Positions 34,977 through 48,195 of a DNA stretch of 64,000 bases are shown piece after piece. The notes below the pieces were generated by a model that was not told where the DNA came from, did no database searches, and saw nothing but the letters and a program-made list of their open reading frames with translations. The position numbers were made by a program, and so were the translations under genes. Origin of the DNA: Dipylidium caninum (lineage: Eukaryota > Platyhelminthes > Cestoda > Cyclophyllidea > Dipylidiidae); the NCBI GenBank assembly GCA_017562135.1, contig QEYB01000250.1, positions 1 through 64,000 on the forward strand, in the 5' to 3' direction. How positions within the stretch are numbered: the first letter of the stretch is position 1; each line of letters begins with the position of its first letter.

Positions 34977-35384
34977 TCAAAAGACTTTCCGACCAGGTGG
35001 GCTGCCCATCGCAGTAGACGAGGTGAGTGTCGCGATGGAGACACAGATGGGCGTGGTGCTCGTCTCCACCACTCTATCAGTATTAGAGTCAGGGACGGTA
35101 GAGGAACCGATCGCCTTGAACCGTCGAGGAGGGTGGAGGAGCGACTTGAGCTGACTGTTCTTACACGCATCTTGCATTTCTCGTATAACCTGGACTGTCT
35201 TACATACGTTCTTCTTGGTCGACTTTGGGCAGTTGGCAGGCAAAAGTAGGACAAAATCATGTCCTACGAAATTCACCATCGCAATTTTCCTGTCAGAACT
35301 TTGTAGAGACGCCTCTATTCCCTTTTGTGGGCTATCAAGAATATAAACCGAGTGATCAAAATTTATCGTACAACCCTGGGTCAC
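34977..35384 (-). CDS. Candidate exon or ORF, 135 codons, unrecognised
   Basis: A minus-strand open frame whose central part, from about 35330, follows an acceptor-like ttcttgatag. It encodes KGIEASLQSSDRKIAMVNFV, then GHDFVLLLPANCPKST, and ends PPGRKVF. The first in-frame ATG inside the better part is near 35279. The composition is protein-like (alternating hydrophobic and polar residues, few repeats), but I do not recognise a domain. It could be one exon of a spliced gene or chance. Confidence 0.25.
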   Translation of the reverse strand: MTQGCTINFDHSVYILDSPQKGIEASLQSSDRKIAMVNFVGHDFVLLLPANCPKSTKKNVCKTVQVIREMQDACKNSQLKSLLHPPRRFKAIGSSTVPDSNTDRVVETSTTPICVSIATLTSSTAMGSPPGRKVF

Positions 35385-35695
35385 CTAAGTTAAAGCACAC
35401 TCGTTACCCATATGCAGAATAATGGAGGATGCGCTCAGAAACCCGAACCTAACTGGAGATTTCAATAGCGAGGAGGGTCACGCTATGCCAATGGAAATGA
35501 ATGGCGAACAAAAGGAGAATTCCACAGACAGAGTGATTTGGTGTCGCGCCCGCATGGTTGGAGATGGACAATCACACTTAAAGTCAATCGCGGCTTCGAG
35601 GAAGAGGTTTTGGGAGTTCGTGGAGGAATAAAGTTGGGGAGAGTGGATTTGAAAGTGGTTCGCTGAAAGTCACTTTGGTGGGGGGTGCTAGAAAG

Positions 35696-35713
35696 GAGAG
35701 AGAGAGAGAGAGG
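35696..35713 (+). repeat. (GA)n microsatellite
   Basis: About nine GA dinucleotides in a row. Simple repeat in non-genic sequence. Confidence 0.9.
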
Positions 35714-36435
35714 TGCATTAATTGGTGGTAAGTGAAGACGATGTTAATTAGAGTGTTGTCTTCAGCTCCAAAGAAAAAAACCGCCTCTGTGTCAACGCAG
35801 TGTTAACTGCCTCCTGAGAACCTAATGGCCCGGCATTTCACTAATTTTTTGTCTCAGCAATTGCCCAAATTTTGACTCCCGCCTCCTCTCGCCACACTTA
35901 TGATCAACCAAGTCGTAGCCGAGTTTCTTTCTTGGCATCCACGACGAGGCTGTCTATTCTGAAAAACGCGGAAGTGAAGTGAAGGCGGATTGACGCAGGC
36001 GGAAGGGACAAAGTGGAGGTGTTCCACGAATTTGAAGAGAGGGTGAATACAATCCTAATGTCAAGCTAGGAAATGAGTCTGTGAAGAAGGGACCGGCTGA
36101 ATGCTCAACGATGTCAGTCTGCTCAAGACCCATGGCAAACTACTTCTCCTTCTCCACAAGGCACCATCACCGGGCATATGTATCGCTAGTTCTTTGCAAC
36201 CCAAAGTCGTCCAAGTCTACACAAAGCATTGTGCTCCGCAAAGCAGTTTGACTGCCACGACGAGAACAGCTCACTGCATAAGGCGTATTGTGCCGAGAAT
36301 GTGGCCGAATCACGTCTTTCACCCATTGCTTCGATTCAGCGTAATTGGGTCAAATCTGCCAAATCTGTCTCAAATTGTTTACTCGTTCTCTCCACCCATG
36401 CCATTCAGTGAGTGGCAAGCAAAGTTTCATTCGAG

Positions 36436-36600
36436 ATGACTTCAACCGTTAATGGAACTCCATCAACTGACATCCGCTCACAGTTGATAAGTGATCTCGT
36501 GAGGGACCAGGCTGCCTGCAAGCTGACGACTGGTGTCAACTTTCTGCATAATCAAGTGCAGCTCCTCTGTACAGCTGAGCAGCAGTCAAAAGAAGCGTGA
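36436..36600 (+). CDS. Candidate small ORF, 54 codons, unrecognised
   Basis: ATG to TGA, encoding MTSTVNGTPSTDIRSQLISD followed by LVRDQAACKLTTGVNFLHN and ending EQQSKEA. It looks more protein-like than its neighbours: amphipathic, no low complexity. There is no promoter or splice evidence. A GCCTATTTAAGGC word follows at about 36615 and a similar word stands at about 40885. Confidence 0.2.
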   Translation: MTSTVNGTPSTDIRSQLISDLVRDQAACKLTTGVNFLHNQVQLLCTAEQQSKEA

Positions 36601-36759
36601 CCGGCGTTTTGGGCCTATTTAAGGCTTCATCACGCGATTTCCGTCAGTTAAATCAAGTGGGCGCCTGAAGTGGCACTCATCAATTCGTGGATATGCCAGC
36701 TGAATGGGAAAGTCGCTGTCTGTGCAGTCTCTACTTCACTGGTACTGCCTCGACGCACC

Positions 36760-39700
36760 AGTGGCCATTTGCCTCTGCATTAGATATATCTGAAAGCATG
36801 GCTTCATTGAGTACCACAACCGCTGATGTAAAGTGGTCAGTGTTGAGTGTTCGGTGATGAAGCCTTCTCCTCTGGCGAAGAGAAGGTCTAATCCACAGTG
36901 GGTAAGAGCCACCCCAGACAATCCTTGCTGAATTTGAACAACTATCACCTTTGACGCACAATCACTTCCGCCCACGCATTCTTCTCTCCTCACGATATGG
37001 ACATTGATTACCACAACTCGTCCTTTATCGTTCTTGGATCAGCTCCGAAGCCACGTCTAGCTCAAACCTCGCCTCTACAGCCAATTACGACGACAAGAAG
37101 AAGGAAATGGGCGAGATAAATGAGAGAGACTTACGCGATGTAGTAATAAGTATACCTTGAAATACTTCTACTCCTACATGCAAAGAGTTGTCTTGTAGGC
37201 TGCTATGAATCGCTTCTATGCAGACGAGGCAAATCCCATGCGACGAATTCCCCCTTCTTCCCCTTCCTACTTCAGATTCTCCCCTTCCTTCAACTCCCGC
37301 CACGCATTTTGCCTTTTTCTCTTCCCACGCTTTTCATTTGTATCACTAAGTAATACCTAGTTTACAGATTATCAGAAAATGTGTTTACATGGTGAAAATG
37401 ATAAGGGAGGATAGTAATGCCCTACGAGGTGGACAGGTAAAAAATCAGCTCAGGCGGCTGTATAGTGGTAAATCACGGAAGCCCGCAGAATGTCAACTCT
37501 CTCATGGAGGGGCCTGTGGAAGGGTAGAGTTTTTCAGTGGCCTAAGACTGACCGCCGTGTTCGACGCCTCCCATCCGGCTGTCGTGGCATTACAGCCTGT
37601 TGATTGGCGCAGGTGGAGAGGGCACGATGTCAAAAGGAGAACATCGACCACCCGATTCCCCCCCCCCTCGAGACTTCGTGCGTGTGTCTGTCTGTGTGCT
37701 GTGCGAGCAGTCACGCAGGTGCTCGCATTACGTACCACAAAAATGCATTTATCCGTCTGCTAAATTTCTCGGTCTCTCGCCGAAGACCATTGTTGTTTCT
37801 CTGTCGTGGCTAATTGAACCATAAGGGTTCGGCAGAGCTCTGTGTAATGAGAGGTAATTTGAAAACACCCCTCTTGCGAAATTGCGAAGATGCCTATACT
37901 TCCTCGGATCCTATTCAAGTGTTAACGAAAGCAGCAGTCACAATGCGACTCGAAGATGCCAATAAATGAAACCTGGGGATGTGAATGCAATGAAAGGACT
38001 AAGAAAGTTGCCAAAATAGACCGCTCGTTGCCAAGAAGGATAGCAAGATATCCTGTAAGGTCTCATTCATTCAACATTTACAAGGATTCTGCCTCCGTAA
38101 ACACTCCGTAGTTAAGTGCTGTCAATTTCCGTTCGGAACAGACATAGGGAAGATTTACCGATACCGATGGCGACCAAGAATGATCTCACCCGATATCAAA
38201 TGAGAACAAATATGAGCTCCAGGCAAACTTGAGGGGAAATAAATATGCTTAGGACAGAAACGAATGATTAAATTGACAATTTGAAATGGACATGACGAAA
38301 AAGGAAAATAAAAATTACTTTGAGAAAGAATGTGACTGATCATCATACGATGCCAAAAGTGGAGTGATTTTATTACCCTCAGGGAGCAAATGACGCTGAA
38401 GACGCGGTCGTGTTAGGCTCTCCGATCAATCATATTTACTCACCGTGTTATAAGTAGGATGCTTCTTCGTGTCATATTAAGCATTGGTGACTAGCAAACC
38501 GTGATTGCCATGAAACAACTTCAATCCGTCTGCCACCTTGCCAGCCACTTTTAACCGCCTATTGTAGAATCTGTGCATATAATCCAGTGCGAATCGACCA
38601 AATATCCCATTCTCGAGTGCCAACTTCATTGGCCTCAGACAAGGCTGTATGTCACACCCATATTTAATTGTAAACATTGCGAGCAGCAAAGCAAGCCCGG
38701 TTGGTTGACTAGAAGAAGGTCGACGAGGCCGCGCAGAACAGCTTAATGAGCAGAGAATGACTTCATCGTCGGTGAATGTAGCTTTACTCTTACCGCCATC
38801 CGCCTCCCACCAAGGTGACTCGCCTTCATTCCACACGTCCCCACACGACACGCACCATTCCCCACCTGTGTCTCGCCAATATTTTGGGCCGTACTTTCGT
38901 CTATTTGATGTATAAAATATGGAGGGTTTTGAAGTCGGGAGGGAGTAAGGCGGTTAACTGGCAAAAGAATGCCATCCCCAGCAATTCTACTTTGAACCCA
39001 AATGTGATTATAAATTGGAAGAATGCAATGATCACCGTTGGTTGCGTTGTTTTCACTTTTCCTCGTCCCCCACCTCGAGCGCGTGTTGCTGCGGTGGAGC
39101 AGGAGTAGAAACGTGTGGTAGTTGGTTGAAACAATGAAAGTCGTCTCTCTGTGACTTAACAAGGATTTTGTTTGTGGACTACGATGTCTCAGAGTGACAT
39201 ATGGAAAGGGAGACGAGGTGAAGGAGGATGAAGGGGTGGAATGGAAATTCCTTCACATCCTCTGAAAATTCTCTGCACCACGCAACTGATCCATCTTCGG
39301 ATGCGACGCCGTCCAGCCGACTTCAACGCGTCCCGACTCGCATGTTTCTCGTCGCTGTCATGATGCCCACTTCTCCGATCCACTGGCAAGTTCTGCCGAA
39401 AACAACTTTGCTCTCCATTTCCTCCACTGCCACGTCATCTGCGCCTCTGTCGCCTTGACATGCGAGCCTCACCGACCGAGATACACGCATTCTGAGCCGG
39501 TGAAACCGCAAAAGATGTGAGTTGATCGATCTGCTCTGCGAAACCTTGGACTTGCTTACAGATGGTATTACGGTTCCACATAGGCGACTATTACAGGCAA
39601 CGAAGGGAAGTTAGGCCTGAAATTTGGACTTTAAGACCAAATTTGAACCATCCGTGGCCTAGGGGTTTTGAAAATTCACAGATTTTTGAGTCTAACCTTC

Positions 39701-39810
39701 AATCCTCCAGGTCAGGAGTAAGGAAAGTCACATCTCTCGTTCAAGCATCCTTCCCCATCGTGGGCTTATATGTGGTGGCTTGTTGGGCGCTGTGAGAAGC
39801 CTTCTCGGCC
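36760..39810 (+). repeat. Dispersed repeat family 1, copy B (left inverted arm)
   Basis: Three blocks are collinear with the reverse complement of 43740-48200: 36760-36830 (matching 48120-48195), 36960-37240 (matching about 45830-46130) and 38640-39810 (matching 43990-45230). The last block also matches copy A (940-1750). The middle block would encode VLGSAPKPRLAQTS and then DLRDVV in two frames, while copy C has VLGSAVKPRSAQTP and DLRDVVVYHE in one frame, so copy B has a one-base deletion. Sequence between the blocks is not shared. No transposase or RT motif was recognised. Confidence 0.65.
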
Positions 39811-39859
39811 TCTTCCTGTCATCCACTTACGCTTTCCACTCTCTTCAATGCAGTCAAAG

Positions 39860-42800
39860 TGGTGACGAATGTCGTCAATGCGTATTGGCTTCCCAATGCT
39901 AACGCTGTCTGAACAAGGGCAGTGCATCCTCAAGGGCAGACTGGCAGGCAAGTGGGTGTGTAGCTGGCTGACTTTATCGCCTAAAAAATTCGTCAGTTCT
40001 CCACAAAAAGCAGCAATCATCAGTCTCAGTGTCTGTTACCTTTCAGTTGCCTTCATCAACGCTTGAGTGTCCTTTACTTCGCGACCGCTTACACCCGTGC
40101 GTGAAAATTCTCAGGTCTCTGCCTCTTTTCCACATCTCATAGCGTCAATCGCCATTCCGCGAAGTCGTGAATGAGCGGTGCCTGCTTAGCAGCCACGAAG
40201 AGAATGCCCACTGTGAAGGGCGAAATTGTGTCGAGAAATGTGTCCGCCTCTCGACGTGTACAATAGGGTGATGCTGCCATGAAAAAATTACCACTATGCT
40301 TCGAATGTGTCGAAGAAGAAAGCCGCCCCGGCTGTCGTCATGGGGCTCGCCTTCATTCCCACACTCATCGAAGTGGTCTCATTATTTCGCACAGGCACCA
40401 ATTAAAGGAAATATCCGACTGCGACCTCGGAAACAGAGCCTCTCCTCTACTTTTCTCTTCCCTTCATGGCCAAGGTGAGTTGAGCTGGATGTGCGGTGAG
40501 GGAGGTCTGAGGAGTAGTTAGTTTAGTGCATTTTGAGTGTAAGCACATTGTCTTCTTCGGTGACCCGGGGCGTTCCTTTCCTCTTACCTCTCTCTTTCAG
40601 AAGGTTCTGTTCTACGATAAAGACTTCTCGTGTCACCTCATGGTGAGTTGGGTAGGTTGAACAGTCACGCCGGAGAAGTCCTCGGAATACGACAGAGTGA
40701 CTATCTGTTTCCGAATTTAATTGTTTTGGGGATGAAAATGGTCTGAGAACTACTCTGATTGCCTTTTATGTCCTGAGTGGTGAGTGGATTTTCAATCGAG
40801 AAGACATGGCCTTTGAAATAAAACTCATCACCTGACGTGCAGTCTCAGTTGACTGGTGAGCTGCGCTCTCTGCACTCTCGAGTGCCTATTTAAGACCGCG
40901 TCAAGGAACTTGCCTCAAATCCCACCAAGTAGGCGCTGCAAGCGGCACTCGATAGAAGAGACCAAATCGTCCATTTGCCATCGTTGGTGTGGCCGTGTGG
41001 AGCGGTGGGAGAGGATAAGTGAGCAGTCTCCATTCAACCCTCACTATTTTAACGCAGCAGTGACGATTCCCTTTTGGATAGAGACATGGCGAGGTCTCCT
41101 CGAGAGCCCCAACCAGGAGGAAATAACATCACCGACTTTCAGTGTGCAAGCGACTTGAGGTAAAACGCGTGGCAGTAAAAGCGTTCGGCAGTCATAAGGC
41201 AGTGAAAAGCGGTTTGATTAAACGGACGGACAAAGACGTGAAAATACTTTCACTGACATTCATCGCAATCGAGCTACCCAACTCCGTGCATAATTTTGGC
41301 TACCTTCATTCCTCTTGTTAGAGAAGGGTGAAGAGAATGACATAGCGTTAAAATAGAATAAGGTAGTTCAAGCCTTCCAACTTTCATGTATATCCCAAAC
41401 TTGTCTAAGGAAACAGCTTCGCAAAATACATTATTTCACCGACAATTCCTCTCTTTACGCACACAGCCGCATGTTCCTCAACTTCCCATCGCAACCCCGC
41501 ACTCTCAGACACCGCGCCATTGGTTCAACCCTTTTGGACACCACGTATCAACCTCCTCCATTGCATTTCACTAAAATCGATGAGTGGAGGATTAGTATTG
41601 CATACGCCTCACTGAGACCAAACACTACATTCGCCCCAAAAACCAATGTCCCCAAGATTTAACAAGTCGTGGCCATGCCAAACAAGTAACCCATTTCATT
41701 TCTCCGATGCAGAGGCATTTTCTTAAAGTGCTTCAGCTGTTTCACATCATTGCCTGCACAAAGTAGGCGTCAAGGCTGTCTTGCTTACTGCCACCAACCG
41801 TGCAACGTCCATAGATACACCCATATTTGGCTATGATATGAAAAAGACAACTACACTAGCGCTGCAATTTCACAATTCCATCGCCTTCGTCACCAATCGT
41901 TCTAAGTCTACAAAAAAAAAACTGGCTACATTACACTAACTTCCATGCAAGGCGAAAAGACTTAGTTGCAACATACCCCGTCCCTAAGTGTGCGCAGTTA
42001 TCCCTTCTTCCTTCTTCTCTCTTGCTCACGTTCCCTTCGCAGGTCAGAGAAAGGGAGTAGGATAATCTAATTGTGAATGAAAATAATTACACTCCGCTTA
42101 TCCCGTGGGATCGTTTGCCTCGTACCTATACAGTGCGTAGCGAGAAGCACTCAAAGCTCACTGGCAGCGGAGGCGTGAAAGCACGGAAATTGATACAATC
42201 TCCATGGCTAGAAAAGTTAAGCGCGAGTTCATTCGCTCTAACAGCGCAGCAGTCTACATCTTCTAAATGTGCCAATTTAAAGATAAGCTGTTAATTTGAT
42301 GGGTAGCTTTGAAAAATCAATGTGCTAGAATAAATTTCCAATGGCTTTACTCACTCTCCGGCCAACCAGCTTGATCTGTTACCTCGTGTCATAATGTCGG
42401 ACGTCCATGCGCGCGACGAAGACAAACGGAAGACAGCCGTGACAGGCGACCAAGTCATTGGGGACCGATAGAAGGTGATTTAATGCGCAACCTTCTAACT
42501 CACGTTGGTGGTTTATGGATTCAGGTCACGTCTTTGTGCAATCTTACTTACTTACTACGAAGTTGGAGATGGACCACAGATTACTAAAAAGCTCGACGAA
42601 ATGAGTATCCAGCAGATTGTTGAAGGTACATCACACGCCTCTGTGAAATGTCGCTGTGTCTTCACCTTGCCCTCCGTGACTTCTTACCTCCGCTTTGAAG
42701 GCATAATCGACTCTAGTCCTTCTTTATTTGGCTACACCCACCTTGGCGCCTCAAGGCTACGCCACACTACCCCAACCGTCCTCTTTTGACAAATCGAGTG

Positions 42801-43700
42801 ACAGAATAAAAGGTGAAAGTCACTTAACAACGTAGTTCTCCACTTACTCTACGGCATCCGAACCTCAATATTTTCTCAATATTTCTCTTCAGTCGGTTTG
42901 CATGGCGTATGCTTGAAGGAAGCTATGTGTGGCTACACATTTATTAGAATTTGGTTTGGCAACAGTGAATGATTGAAATGCGGCATGTGGCGCGTGAGTG
43001 GGTCGTCACCCTCAGAAAAGTAAAGAGGGAATGGGACGGGTCTTTAACATGGTGGCGAATCCTTCTGAGCGCCGGCAACTTCCTGGGTGATGGAGGCCGG
43101 CTGGCTTGCTTTGCGTGGTGTCGTGCCATTCTTCCCACTTTGTCCGCTTTTTGGCTTGCATCTAGCATCGCCGCGGCACACCTCACCACTTGAAATTGAC
43201 GCATCTCAGACGCACACCGATTACCCAGTCTCGTTTTAGTTAAATGTGACTCCGCCTACTCTAAGTCTATCAGGCGTGGGACGACTTATAGCATCCTTCG
43301 TACCTCGTCCAACCCGAGTCGTATGCGCGGATGCGCCTCTTGTCTGCTCACTGCCCTCCCTCTCTTCCTCCTCATCCTCCTTGACATGCCCACTGGCTCT
43401 GGCATGGCTTCTAGCTAGGCATCTATTCCGCCTCTCACTGGCGGACTGCATGCGGACTTTCCAACCAACGGTGCTGAGGACCTACCACCAGCAACGCTTC
43501 GTCATTCGCCCCGCAACTCCGCAGGCACTATAGAATAAGCGATGGATGTGCGAACTCATTATCTCCCTTCGCATCACTCGCAAAGGTCTGACAACGGCTT
43601 TACTTAGCAGTAGAGAAGACGTCACGTCGAGCGTCGAGCTCGTCTGGGGTATTGGAACCGAAAAGGGGTAAAGAAGTGCCTCAGACCATGAAAGACTAGT
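39860..43700. other. Central region between the inverted arms, no firm gene
   Basis: About 3.9 kb without a supported gene. The only protein-like stretch is 42558-42626 (plus): frame EVGDGPQITKKLDEMSIQQI ending at a donor-like gtacat. It could be an isolated exon. A short block at 40885-40955 loosely resembles 36615-36690 (GCCTATTTAAG and GGCACTC words). Confidence 0.35.
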
Positions 43701-46338
43701 TTCAAGTCTCGAAAAGAGGATCACCACACATTCAAGGCATCGCCTTTACTTCAATGTTTTCTCAAGTGAAACACTGTAACCCAGTGGAGGCACATGTGAA
43801 AGTGTAGGCAATGATGCAAAAACTATCTTCCAAAATGTTGGTAACAAACTATCTCTACCTCTAATTACCTCCAAGTTAATTCTTCTTCATCAAAAGAAGG
43901 AAGGAAGTCGAGGAAGCTGTATCCCTTTCGCCCTTCCCCCACAACGCTGGAAAACGGCGTCAGGCAGTTGAAGTAGGCGGGCGCTTGGCTGTACTGCGGC
44001 AACTATTGCAGTGGCACGTAGGCCGAAAATTCTCCCTCGATTTCCAACTTGTATTTCGACCTGAGGTCTGAGCAACAGCAGAGAGAAGAAGGAGCAACGT
44101 TTAGTAGGAAAGATCTTATAATCGGCGGAACGAGACATGAAGAAGCAGATTGTCGGACGAAAAGGAAGTAAAAGCGCTCGGCAATTCGAAGGAACAGAGA
44201 CAACAGATAAGGCACCTCATTGCTCCCCAACAAGCCACCACAAATAAATCCACGATTGAAAAGATGATTGAATGACTGACTTGGAGGAGTGAACGTTAGA
44301 CTCAAAAACCAGTGAATTTTAAACGCCACAAGACACAGGTGAATTAAATTCGGCCTTAAAGTCCGAATCCCAGGCCTAACTTCACTTCGTCGCCTGTACG
44401 AGCCGCCCTTGTGGAACAGTAGGCCCATTTTGTGACATTTATCCATCGAAGGGTGAGCAGAGCAGGTCGATCAACTCACAACTTGACGGCTTCGCTGGCT
44501 TAGAATGCGTGTATCGCCGATCAATCTGGCTCGCCTGTTAAGGAGGCAGAAGCGCATATGATGTGGCAGTGCAGGTAGTGGTGAGAAAAATGTTTCCACA
44601 GCGTGACCACGTGGAACAGAAGGTGAAGTGGAGCAGAACTCGTCAGTGGATCGGCGAAGTAGGCATCATGACAGCGACGAGATCGATTTGAGTCGGGAAG
44701 CGTTAAATTCGGCTGGACGAGGTTGTTTCCAAAGATGGGTTAGTGGCGAAGTGCAGAGGATCTCCAGAGGATGTGGAGGATTTTTCATTCCAGCCTTTCG
44801 TCTTCCTTTATCTCGTTCCCTTTCTGATATGTGACTTTACAATCTCACAGTCAAAATATAAATTCTTTGTTGCATCCGAGAGACGGTATTTATTGTTCCA
44901 ACTAACTGCTGTTCATTTCAACTCCTGCTCCGCCGAAGTAAAACGTACTTGGATGTGGGTGACGAGGAAAAATGAAAACAACGTTAACAACGCTCGTCTT
45001 TTCAACTTAGAATCGATCCGACTTCAGACTGTGAACATTTACGCGACAAATAGGAAAAAGTGCAACCCGAGAGAATGGGCCGACTCGGGTGGTGGTGAAG
45101 TGTAGATAAGAGAGAGGAGGATAGCGGCCCGGGGACATTGCCCATCGTCGGTCTTCTTCTAGTCAACCAGCCGGATTTGCTTTGCTGCTCGCAGTGTTTA
45201 CGATTTTATGTGGGTGTGGCACTTGAGTAAGGACGAAGCGGGGAGTTTTTCGTGGAGTGGCATAAGAGGGGGAGAAAAATTCAAAAGAGGGTAGGAAATG
45301 AGGACAGAGGACATGAATCTCTTTGCCTACTAAAACTAACGAACAGGGGTTGAAACCTCAATATTTATGCAGCTGAAGCCGCGTTTCTAATGGTCCGGTA
45401 GGCCGAAACCGACAAGCATGACAGTGCGCTTGTACCATTCTGTGTGAAGAAGTAGAGGAAAGTGTTGACACATATTGTGCTTCCCCACCATAGAAGTGGG
45501 CATTCTGCGGGCCGAGAAAAGGCATACCTGAGTTGCATGCAATCGCCTCATTTCAACGCTTCACGCACTCATGCATACTATTTAATAATATTTCTGCTGG
45601 TGATACGAATGGCAAGCCTGGAGAGACAAAGGGAAGGCAGGAGTTGGAGGAAAGGGCGAATTTGAGGCAGAAGGGGGAACAAGAAGGAAATCCGTGGCAT
45701 GGGATGAGTCACTTCACCTGGCAAAGACGACTGCTGGATCGCGAGTGTGTGCCTAACGCATTGTCTCTCCTGCTCGTCTCTTTGCACTGAGACGATATTG
45801 TCGGATGATGCTCTTCTTCAGAGCGTCGAAATTCTCCTTGTGAAGTCGACAACATTTGTCCGTCTACATAGAGGCGATTCAAATCAGCCTGCGAACCAAC
45901 TCTCCTTGCATGCTGGAGAAGAAGCATCACGTGCTGCATTTCGAAGATTCTGTGAAGAAGTACTTCATGGTATACTACTACATCGCGTAAGTCTCTCTCA
46001 GTTAACTCGCTAATTTCCTCCTTCTTGTCGTCGTAATTAGCTGCAGAGACGGGGGTTTGAGCTGAACGTGGCTTCACAGCTGATCCAAGAACGATAAAGA
46101 CGAGTTGTGCTAATCAATGTGTACATCGTGGGACTGAAGAATTCCTGGACAGAACTGACCGTTTGCCCCAATTCAACAAGTAGTAAATCGCCCATGATTT
46201 CCATCGAGTTGTCGGGGACGTCACTAAACTGCAACACGAATTTTCCTTATCTTAGCTTTATTATCATCATGCGAACGTGTTAAATATCCACACTGCCAGC
46301 CCTTACGAGGGCTTGTCGAATATCCAATCCGTCAGGGG

Positions 46339-46361
46339 GTGCGAAGGGAGTTCCTTCGCAC
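46339..46361. other. Perfect 9-bp hairpin followed by T4
   Basis: GTGCGAAGG at 46339-46347 and CCTTCGCAC at 46353-46361 with a 5-nt loop, followed by TTTT. It resembles a terminator hairpin in shape, but that logic does not apply to Pol II genes. A chance palindrome is possible. Confidence 0.7.
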
Positions 46362-46947
46362 TTTTGATCCACCGTCTTCAAACTCAACGACCTCAAGATG
46401 GTGTGTGAACCAATCAGCACGAGGCCCGATTGCAATTGGTTAAACACCAACTAGGAGCGCATAAATCACACTTTATGTTTCTGAATTCAATGAAAGTAGT
46501 AAAGCAGTCAAGAGTAAACATGCAATTCTGCGCAATTACTCACAGACAAGTGTCTCAGAGCGGTCTACCTTGTGTAGACTCTGGTAGTGTAGGGAACTAC
46601 GGGGCATCGAGGTAGATGGGAAGTAGGGAGTAGATGGAATACGCCAACGTTCAATGAATGGCCGTCACCTCAGCCAGATTCGTCATGCAGGCTAGCGTGA
46701 GGGTGAAGTAGTATCGGGTTTAGTGTCGCAAAGACGTAGACCAAGCGGAATACGACCAGATTCGGTCTCGTATAAAGGCCCCTCGTCCGCGTCTTCAAGC
46801 TGTAGAATAATGTGAACCAGAAAACACTACGAAGGAGTTTTCACTCGTCCCTCCCCCAACCTCCGACCGCCATCTGACTCGAGTCACGCACTTATTTGTG
46901 GTCATTCTGAAGGTCTCTTTCTGATTGGCTCTTGAGAATCTGACCTC

Positions 46948-47275
46948 TCACCACCATCCATCGAATACCAGCGACCTCCTAAACACCGACCTTTCCAGTT
47001 CACTGTCATAGTTCGACACCGATGGTACGTACGGACAACTCGATGGCAGACTCGGACGATGTGCTAATTGCTGAATTGGAGCAACTGACAGCATTGTCAA
47101 ACGATCATCTCTGCCCACTTCCGCCACCTTTCTGACGGACTCTTTGTTTAGTGCAGCGGAGATGCTAGCTGAAGCAGAGTTGCGTGAAGATGCTGTGGTC
47201 AATTTGCGATTGTTCGTGTGGGAGTGTGGCGCAGCCGGGGAAGATGAATTGAACCGTGTCCTTCGCGGCGACAGT
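46948..47275 (-). CDS. Candidate Ser/Pro-rich exon, unrecognised
   Basis: A minus-strand frame open for about 109 codons without its own ATG at the start. It encodes NSSSPAAPHSHTN, then SASISAALNKESVRKVAEVG, and ends VFDGWW-stop. It is serine-rich and probably disordered. It falls in the part of copy C that copy B lacks. It could be a last exon of a minus-strand gene that includes the 45709-46077 frame, but I could not join them convincingly. Confidence 0.25.
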
Positions 47276-47781
47276 TAGGAAGACGGTTAGTTTGATGCGA
47301 AGCCGAAGAATTCCACGAGTCGCATTGGTTGCCTGATGTCGGAGTAGATAGCATGTGATTGTGAATAGGAAATTTAATAAAGTCTGCCTAAAGACGGATG
47401 GAAGGGAGGTTGGTTGAATTTAACCCCACTTCAACTTTGAAGACACCATTCCAGATCACAATCGCCAATATTGAATTGAGGAGTTGCAGAGAGACAGTTG
47501 GAGGCCATGAGTTAGTGTCAAACATACGCCACATCTCCCCACAACCGCTATTTTACGTCCGACGCAAAGGAGGTAGAGAGACCATTGATTGCACTCACTC
47601 CCCACCCAAAGTGGACTGTGACTCTGGTGAAGCAAACCAGCACGATAACGAGGCTGTGAAGTGAGAACGGACTGCGACACTATTGTTTTACTAGTGTGGC
47701 CTGACAGTGGAAAATCAGGACACATCTTCCACGCCATATCTCCTTCCATTTTCGGCCTGGTGAATTCAATCGTCGGCATCC

Positions 47782-48195
47782 GTGAGAGAATTACGAAAAC
47801 TGAATCTTAAAATTCTTATGTGCAGTGGACGAACGGCAGCGACAACACCGGTCACAAAGCTCCTGCCGAATAGCGATAGAGACGACCTCATTTTCGTACG
47901 GCAAGACGAATTCGTGACGTCATGGGCCGGAGCGGATGCGATACCGTGTAGATGGCTGAAGTGAAGGACAAAGGTTGCACTTTCCGTGATGTAAACACTT
48001 AGTAGACTAAGACTTACTCTTCTCTTCGCCAAAGAAGGAAAACTTCACCACCCAACAGTCACTGCTGAGTATCTTGCATCACTCCTCTATTGCACAGAAA
48101 GTTGGTCACGAATTTCCTTCCCTACTGTGATCCTCAATGGAGCCATGGTTTCCGACATGTCTAATGCAGAGAAAATGGCCACTGGTGCGTCAAGA
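47782..48195 (+). CDS. Two coding-like frames, possible exons, unrecognised
   Basis: 47782-47964 encodes LRKLNLKILMCSGRTAATTP then LPNSDRDDLIFVRQDEF. 47998-48195 encodes LFAKEGKLHHPTVTAEYLAS then TVILNGAMVSDMSNAEK. The frames differ, so an intron or a frameshift would be needed to join them. The second overlaps the block shared with 36760-36830, where the counterpart VVLNEAMLSDISNAE is kept in a different context. A full CRE-type palindrome TGACGTCA lies at 47915-47922. Confidence 0.25.
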
